Assembly (NCBI GenBank): GCA_008501835.1
Contig: QQUB01000162.1
Location: 1-10,135, forward strand
Reading direction: 5' to 3'
Source: Bacteroidota bacterium
Lineage (GTDB): Bacteria; Bacteroidota; Bacteroidia; Chitinophagales; Saprospiraceae
DNA: 10,135 bases
Shown in pieces: positions 6,431 to 10,135 of the stretch (positions within the stretch are counted from its first letter, which is position 1; every line of letters begins with the position of its first letter). The translations under genes were made by a program, and so were the position numbers. The notes beneath the pieces were generated by a model. It worked only from the letters and a program-made list of their open reading frames with translations. It was not told the DNA's origin and ran no database searches.

Positions 6431-6461
6431 TTGCTTGATATTTTAGTGTTTGTTTTAAGTG

Positions 6462-6492
6462 CAAAGTTCAGACAGTCCTGGAAAAAGGTCAA
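6462..6492 (-). promoter_or_regulatory. Promoter candidate for the NmrA-like gene
   Basis: On the minus strand TTG (6492-6490) is followed after 20 nt by GAACTTTG (6469-6462), which differs from TAnnTTTG at the first base only. Transcription would start near 6457, leaving a leader of about 26 nt. The -33 element lies within the dyad at 6488-6506. Confidence 0.35.
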
Positions 6493-6506
6493 TTGACAAA
6501 TGTCAA
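6488..6506. promoter_or_regulatory. Crp/Fnr-like operator candidate upstream of the NmrA-like gene
   Basis: TTGACAAATGTCAA (6493-6506) is a 6-2-6 dyad that fits the Crp/Fnr-family pattern TTGA-N6-TCAA. It overlaps a second, perfect palindrome GTCAATTGAC (6488-6497), so three TTGAC half-sites are packed in 19 bp. Its centre lies about 42 bp upstream of the predicted transcription start, the classical position for class II activation by this family. The match to the family pattern is seen; the regulator is not in the window. Confidence 0.4.
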
Positions 6507-6528
6507 AAAAACGTACTTTTTAAAGGAA

Positions 6529-6618
6529 GGAGGCTGTTTCAAAATAGGCCACGGATGTGACGGGTCAAACGGATAAGGACGGATTTCTTTTAATATCTTC
6601 CTTTTTGAAACAGCCTCC
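6529..6618. repeat. 90-bp element with 16-bp perfect terminal inverted repeats (MITE-like or large terminator hairpin)
   Basis: GGAGGCTGTTTCAAAA (6529-6544) and its exact complement TTTTGAAACAGCCTCC (6603-6618) flank a 58-nt core. The core contains four ACGGRT units starting at 6551, 6560, 6569 and 6579, so spaced 9, 9 and 10 bp. No target-site duplication is obvious beside the arms. The element starts 15 bp after the stop of the YCF48-like gene (minus strand) and could serve as its terminator, but no T-run follows directly. Arms ending GGCTGTTTCAAAA resemble ends of dispersed repeats I recall from other Bacteroidota genomes; that comparison is from memory only. Confidence 0.6.
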
Positions 6619-6633
6619 CGGAGTTTGGTAAGA

Positions 6634-7899
6634 TCAATTTTTAATAAAAGGTTTGGTGATGATCTCTCCATCAGTAACCACTTTTATGAAATACATTCCA
6701 GGTGTCAGGTGAGTAACATTGATGTTCAATTTATATTGTCCGGACTGTGCGACATAAATAGTTTTACCGGATGCAGAAATCACGGATATTTGATCGTAGT
6801 TGGTATCCGGAACTTCAATGTTTATCACATCAACCGTTGGATTTGGATAAACCCTGATACTGGAATATGTTGATGATATGGGATTGAAATTCTTTAAATC
6901 ATCGCCTATATGCTGATTGAGTGACCCGTTGGTGTACTCTTGGAAATTACTGAAGTTAAAAGTTGATAGCTGTTTGCGGGTTTGTTTGGGTTTGTAAAAA
7001 TTGAGGATGGAACCATTATTGCCCACAGCCCAACCGTTTCGTTTGTCAACAAAGCTAATACCAACCAGTGGCTCGGGTACATCATATGATTCGGCGGTCC
7101 AGGTGGCTCCTCCATCGGTAGTACTCAGTATTGGGCCTCCATTGCTCAATGCCCAACCATTGTTAAGGTCCGTGAAGCATAGACCGGTAAGGTTATTATT
7201 GATGCCAGAGGTTTGAGGTTCCCAGGTGTTACCGCCATCGCTGGTGGTCAATATTTTTCCTGAATGCCCTGTGATCCATCCATTGTTAGCATCCACGAAA
7301 AAGGGAGTGTTCAGTCTTTGAGAGATGCCTGAATTTTGGGAAGTCCAGGTTGTTCCACCATCACTTGTATGAAAAATAGTTCCAAAGTCACCTACAGCCC
7401 AGCCATTATTGGTGTCAATAAAATGAATTCCCCACAAGATGTGATTCGTTCCGGTAGATTGAGTTGTCCAGGTTTGTCCTCCATCGGAAGTATGGATGAT
7501 GGTACCTGAGTACCCGGCAGCCCATCCATTGTTGGTATCTATAAAATGCACCTTTCTTAAAAATTGATTCGTGCCTGAATTCTGAGTTGTCCATGTCGCT
7601 CCACCATCGTTGGTATGAAGAATAAGACCGATTTGACCGGACGCCCAACCATTATTCTGATCGACAAAACTGATGCTATATAATTTCCAGCTTGTTCCCG
7701 AATTTTGAGCTTCCCATGTCGCTCCACCATCGTTGGTATGGAGAATGGTTCCGGAAAAACCTACAGCCCACCCGTTTTCGGTGTCTACGAAGCTAACGTC
7801 TCTGAGGTTTTCGGTTGTACCTGATTCCTGGGCAGTCCATTGTGCGGATACTTGGAAAAAGGTGAAAATCGTGATAAGTAATGTGAATAGATTTTTCAT
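6634..7899 (-). CDS. Secreted YCF48-like seven-repeat propeller protein with T9SS type A sorting domain
   Basis: The product has 421 residues. Residues 1-19 are a Sec signal peptide (LLITIFTFFQVSA, cleavage before QWT). Residues about 25-309 are seven repeats of 41 residues with the core 'SGT..L..I.FVD.NNGWAVG..GTILHT.DGG.TW'. NNGWAVG and DGG.TW are the marks of YCF48/sialidase-type (BNR-like) blades, so a seven-bladed propeller is expected. Blade 7 lacks the DGG.TW end. A linker of about 40 residues leads to the C-terminal sorting domain (350-421): VYPNPTVDVINIEV, then LTPGMYFIKVVTDGE and ITKPFIKN, the T9SS type A pattern that directs the protein out of the cell and is normally cleaved. Unlike plant and cyanobacterial Ycf48 (photosystem II assembly), such bacterial proteins probably act as surface adhesion or scaffold modules; the ligand is unknown. 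It lies 45 bp downstream of the GEVED gene with no terminator between, so they likely form one transcript. Confidence 0.92.
   Translation of the reverse strand: MKNLFTLLITIFTFFQVSAQWTAQESGTTENLRDVSFVDTENGWAVGFSGTILHTNDGGATWEAQNSGTSWKLYSISFVDQNNGWASGQIGLILHTNDGGATWTTQNSGTNQFLRKVHFIDTNNGWAAGYSGTIIHTSDGGQTWTTQSTGTNHILWGIHFIDTNNGWAVGDFGTIFHTSDGGTTWTSQNSGISQRLNTPFFVDANNGWITGHSGKILTTSDGGNTWEPQTSGINNNLTGLCFTDLNNGWALSNGGPILSTTDGGATWTAESYDVPEPLVGISFVDKRNGWAVGNNGSILNFYKPKQTRKQLSTFNFSNFQEYTNGSLNQHIGDDLKNFNPISSTYSSIRVYPNPTVDVINIEVPDTNYDQISVISASGKTIYVAQSGQYKLNINVTHLTPGMYFIKVVTDGEIITKPFIKN
6973..7827 (-). repeat. Seven tandem 123-bp coding repeats (YCF48-like blades)
   Basis: The coding DNA for residues about 25-309 repeats with a period of 123 bp. 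Blades 1 and 2 share an exact 27-nt stretch (7714-7740 and 7591-7617, 123 bp apart), which encodes the same HTNDGGATW end, while other blades have diverged. This points to a fairly recent duplication or gene conversion inside the array. Confidence 0.85.
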
Positions 7900-7944
7900 G
7901 ATTAATTTTTTTTAAGGTTGAAGAAAAAATGGTGTTCGTTTACA

Positions 7945-9309
7945 TTAATTTTTTATAAATCGCTTTGTAACTGTCTCTCCTTTGGAGATAAAATTGACGA
8001 AGTAGATGCCTGATGTGTATTGGGAGACATCAATGCTCAATTTTTCAAATTGCGCTTCTGACTTGAAGACTACTTGACCTGATGAAGAGATCACGGTAAT
8101 ATTTTCAAAATCGTTGTCAACAATTTCTAAATTCAAAATGGCGCTCGTTGGATTGGGATAGAGGTTGATCTCGGCATTTGAACTTTTAGTAAGAGACTGG
8201 TTTGTGGATTCATTCGCTATGTCTTGCGCTTCATTGTTAACAGCCATAGAAAGAGCAGCTGGTGGAGGATTTACGTTATTACCTTTAATAATGACTTCAT
8301 CGAAAAAGATTTTGTCATTATTGGAGCTGGCATCACATCGAATGCGGAATTTATTATTGGTGTTGAAATTGTACGAAGCAGCATATAAGTCAATGCGAGG
8401 TGGAGAGAAAAAGGATCCATTATTAAAATCTATTCCTCTTACATAATGTCCGATAACCTCATAAGTTGATCCGTCATAAAACTCCACAAAAAAATCTTCA
8501 CCATTTTCCATGCTGATGGCATAGCTGTGAAATTCAAAGGTGACCAGGGTGTTGCCTGTTAAGTCCAGGGTCGGTGAAACTGCATTGGAAGAAACTGAAT
8601 TGTCTCGAATTCTTATGGAATAGGTACCTTCATAGGAATTTGTTGAAGATGTCACACGAGCACAATCGCTTCCACCATCTGTCCATCCATCCCAACCTGT
8701 TTCAAAATAGTAGGCACCAATTTCTTCCAATTCCGGAACAAGATTAATAGTATAATCCTCTACTTCACCATTAGAGAAAACTCCACAAGGGTTTGAGCTT
8801 AGAAAGGGAGTCAAGGAAATTCTCATCCTTACTGAAGTTTGGGCAGTTGAATACGGAACAGTAAAAGACCCAGCAATTGGTGTAATATTTGAGTGAGAGT
8901 ACCTATGTTTAGACCATACCAATTCACCAGGACCATAAAAGTCTCCATCACCATTGTAGTCAATCCATATGGCATATTCTTGAATTAAGTAAGGTATATT
9001 TAAACCAGGGGTAATGACTACAGTGTAGGTTTGGTTTTCCATTAATTCAGTGGAAATGGAAGTAAAATCTGAATATTCTTCAGATCCAGATATATTATTG
9101 ATAGTATTCAATTGAACCCTATTGATGAACATATAATTTGAACCTATAGTATATGGAGTACAATAGGAAGTAGGATTCGTGTTTCCTGCAATATTTTTTG
9201 TGGTTTTATTTTCTTCCGGTGTTAAACCAGAAAGAGGATTTGCTGAAATTACCAGTACCTGGATAACCAGAAATAATACAGTAAAAAAAGTGAAGTATAA
9301 AGTTTTCAT
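7945..9309 (-). CDS. Secreted GEVED-domain protein with T9SS type A sorting domain
   Basis: The product has 454 residues. Residues 1-23 are a Sec signal peptide (FFTVLFLVIQVLVISA). Residues about 47-191 form a GEVED domain: SYCTPY at its start, IWIDYNGDGDFYGPGEL (114-130, acidic loop that may bind calcium), VRMRISL (160-166), CGVFSNGEVEDYTINL (175-190), where GEVEDY is the name-giving motif. Residues about 198-342 look like a jelly-roll/MAM-like module: FETGWDGWTDGGSDCARV, then SIRIRDNS, LDLTGNTLVTFEF, ENGEDFFVEFYDGS, FRIRCDASSNNDKIFFDEV. This layout often binds sugars or proteins. A low-complexity linker (345-380) leads to the T9SS type A sorting domain (383-454: LYPNPTSAILNLEI, YTSGIYFVNF, VTKRFIKN). 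The protein should be exported and released or anchored to the surface. No protease or hydrolase domain is present. It is first in a likely two-gene transcript with the YCF48-like gene; no convincing promoter was found in the 201 bp upstream. Confidence 0.9.
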   Translation of the reverse strand: MKTLYFTFFTVLFLVIQVLVISANPLSGLTPEENKTTKNIAGNTNPTSYCTPYTIGSNYMFINRVQLNTINNISGSEEYSDFTSISTELMENQTYTVVITPGLNIPYLIQEYAIWIDYNGDGDFYGPGELVWSKHRYSHSNITPIAGSFTVPYSTAQTSVRMRISLTPFLSSNPCGVFSNGEVEDYTINLVPELEEIGAYYFETGWDGWTDGGSDCARVTSSTNSYEGTYSIRIRDNSVSSNAVSPTLDLTGNTLVTFEFHSYAISMENGEDFFVEFYDGSTYEVIGHYVRGIDFNNGSFFSPPRIDLYAASYNFNTNNKFRIRCDASSNNDKIFFDEVIIKGNNVNPPPAALSMAVNNEAQDIANESTNQSLTKSSNAEINLYPNPTSAILNLEIVDNDFENITVISSSGQVVFKSEAQFEKLSIDVSQYTSGIYFVNFISKGETVTKRFIKN

Positions 9310-9359
9310 AATTAATGATTTTATAATTAAAAAAAAGTATACCCCAAAGATGAGTGCAG

Positions 9360-9467
9360 ATGGAGCCAGGTACCTATAACCATTTTGTCAATGGCTGGGA
9401 AAATGGTAACATGAAAGAAAAAAAGCTAGGACAAATGTATCAGGCTGTCCTGGATGATGGATTGTAA
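9360..9467 (+). pseudogene. Short plus-strand ORF, possible gene relic or small protein
   Basis: ATG at 9360 to TAA at 9465-9467 gives 35 residues with a composition unlike random AT-rich spacer: NHFVNGWENGN then KKLGQMYQAVLDDGL. It has two amphipathic stretches and ends like a helical C-terminus. It lies in the gap between two minus-strand genes and runs against them. The frame just before it (MSADGARYL, ending in TAA at 9377-9379) would join it by a one-base shift near 9377, which would fit a decayed larger gene. I do not recognise the family. It could equally be chance. Confidence 0.28.
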
Positions 9468-9510
9468 ACTGTTGTTAGTCAGTTATTTGTGTGTAACATT
9501 GGGTGGCTAC

Positions 9511-10135
9511 TCAAATTTGCCGAATTTCTGATGGGGTTAATTGATATTTCTTCACAAAGAGCCTTGTAAAGTACGAATGATCAGAAAAACCGACCTTGTA
9601 AGCGACTTCCGAAACGTTGAGATCTGTCTCTTTTAAAAGTTGATATGCCTTTTGCAGGCGGATGGATTGGATGAATTGAGTGGTAGGTATTCCGACGAGT
9701 GCTTTGAGTTTACGATGGATTTGCATTCTGCCGAGGTTGACCGCACGGCAAAGGTCCGGTATGCCAAAGGATTCATCTTCCATTCGGTCTTCGATGACTT
9801 CCTGGAGTTTTTGAATGAAAGGATCCGTTGTTTTAACTTTTCCGGGGGCTTCATTGAGGTCTGATTGATAGCGTTGTTGTAATTGTTTCCTCAGCTCAAT
9901 TAATTTCTCTATTCGGATCTCCAACTCTTCCCTATGGAAAGGTTTGTTGAGATAAGCATCGGCTCCCATATCCAGTCCTTGAATTCTATCTTCCTGAGTA
10001 GCTTTGGCAGTTAAAATAATGATCGGAATATGGCTGGTACGTTCATCTTCTTTTAGTGTTTTACAAACGGTATAACCATCAGCCTCAGGCATCATGACGT
10101 CGCTAATGATGATGTCCGGGACTATTTCCAAGGCC
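9511..10135 (-). CDS. Receiver-AraC regulator, C-terminal part (hybrid two-component or response regulator, 5' end outside window)
   Basis: About 207 residues are visible and the frame runs off the right edge; the TTG at 10131-10129 is not a start but an internal Leu codon (ALEIVPDIIISD). Counting that Leu as 1, the receiver part shows PDIIISDVMMPEADGY with phospho-acceptor Asp11, ILTAKA with Thr41, and YLNKPF with Lys63, so the second half of a CheY-like domain is intact and its first part lies outside. A linker of about 40 residues follows. The AraC-type DNA-binding domain spans about 115-206, with both helix-turn-helix motifs: IPDLCRAVNLGRMQIHRKLK and VSEVAYKVGFSDHSYFTRLF, ending YQLTPSEIRQI. 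In Bacteroidota this pair is common at the C-terminus of hybrid two-component proteins that also carry a periplasmic propeller and a histidine kinase, but a free response regulator is also possible. It is upstream of the two T9SS genes on the same strand and may control them (inference). Confidence 0.92.
   Translation of the reverse strand, partial: ALEIVPDIIISDVMMPEADGYTVCKTLKEDERTSHIPIIILTAKATQEDRIQGLDMGADAYLNKPFHREELEIRIEKLIELRKQLQQRYQSDLNEAPGKVKTTDPFIQKLQEVIEDRMEDESFGIPDLCRAVNLGRMQIHRKLKALVGIPTTQFIQSIRLQKAYQLLKETDLNVSEVAYKVGFSDHSYFTRLFVKKYQLTPSEIRQI

Noticed and set aside
6551..6584. ACGGRT units as a mini CRISPR or iteron array
   Set aside because: Units of 6 bp at 9-10 bp spacing are far too short for CRISPR repeats, and there is no replication gene nearby to support iterons.
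6489..6671. 60-codon minus-strand ORF running through the 90-bp element
   Set aside because: It spans the inverted repeats and overlaps the end of the YCF48-like gene in another frame; its composition reflects the ATCCGT units, not a protein.
8165..8446. 93-codon plus-strand ORF opposite the GEVED gene
   Set aside because: It is antisense to the clear jelly-roll and linker coding region and looks like no known protein.
9345..9352. CATCTTTG (minus strand) as -7 box for the GEVED gene
   Set aside because: It has one mismatch to TAnnTTTG and no TTG at 17-23 nt upstream.
10129..10131. TTG as the start of the receiver-AraC gene
   Set aside because: The frame stays open to the window edge with an Ala codon before it, and a receiver cannot begin just before its phospho-acceptor strand; the real start is outside the window.

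Overview
The window reads as chromosomal DNA of a member of the Bacteroidota, plausibly a Saprospiraceae/Lewinella-type or similar environmental lineage; the lineage below phylum is inference. The reasons are two secreted proteins ending in a type IX secretion (T9SS) type A sorting domain with YPNPT motifs, a receiver-AraC regulator of the hybrid two-component type, -33/-7 promoter-like elements (TTG, TAnnTTTG) upstream of several genes, weak or absent Shine-Dalgarno sequences, and moderate AT-richness. No tRNA, rRNA, CRISPR array, transposase or phage gene was seen.

Layout. 1-90 is a possible C-terminal remnant of a gene entering from the left. 151-537 (+) is a small VOC/glyoxalase-fold protein with all four metal ligands. 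It converges, with a 9-bp gap, on 547-2166 (-), a secreted two-domain protein: an N-terminal lipocalin-like domain and a DUF4185/glycosidase-like propeller. Divergent from that gene is 2310-3341 (+), a probable lipoprotein with a conserved but unnamed beta-rich domain. Next come 3547-4419 (+), an exported protein of unknown function with another lipocalin-like C-terminal domain, and 4524-5369 (+), an extended SDR (NAD-dependent epimerase-like). A structured convergent intergenic region (5370-5581) separates the SDR from 5582-6430 (-), an NmrA-type NAD(P)-binding protein. A 203-bp gap (6431-6633) then holds a Crp/Fnr-like dyad over a promoter candidate and a 90-bp element with 16-bp perfect terminal inverted repeats.

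The right third is on the minus strand. 7945-9309 encodes a GEVED-domain protein and 6634-7899 a seven-repeat YCF48-like propeller protein. Both have a signal peptide and a T9SS sorting domain, they are 45 bp apart, and they are probably co-transcribed. Upstream of them, 9511-10135 is the C-terminal part of a receiver-AraC regulator cut by the window edge. The 201-bp gap before it holds a short plus-strand ORF that may be a gene relic.

How the genes fit together. The left half is a set of single genes for exported beta-rich proteins and small redox or dehydrogenase enzymes, with no obvious shared pathway. The right third looks like a cell-surface or secreted module, possibly under the adjacent regulator (inference). 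No complete, clearly novel multi-gene system is evident. The best leads are non-coding: the 90-bp inverted-repeat element, the nested dyad between convergent genes, the Fnr-like site at about -42 of the NmrA gene, and leader hairpins ending 8-11 nt before three start codons.
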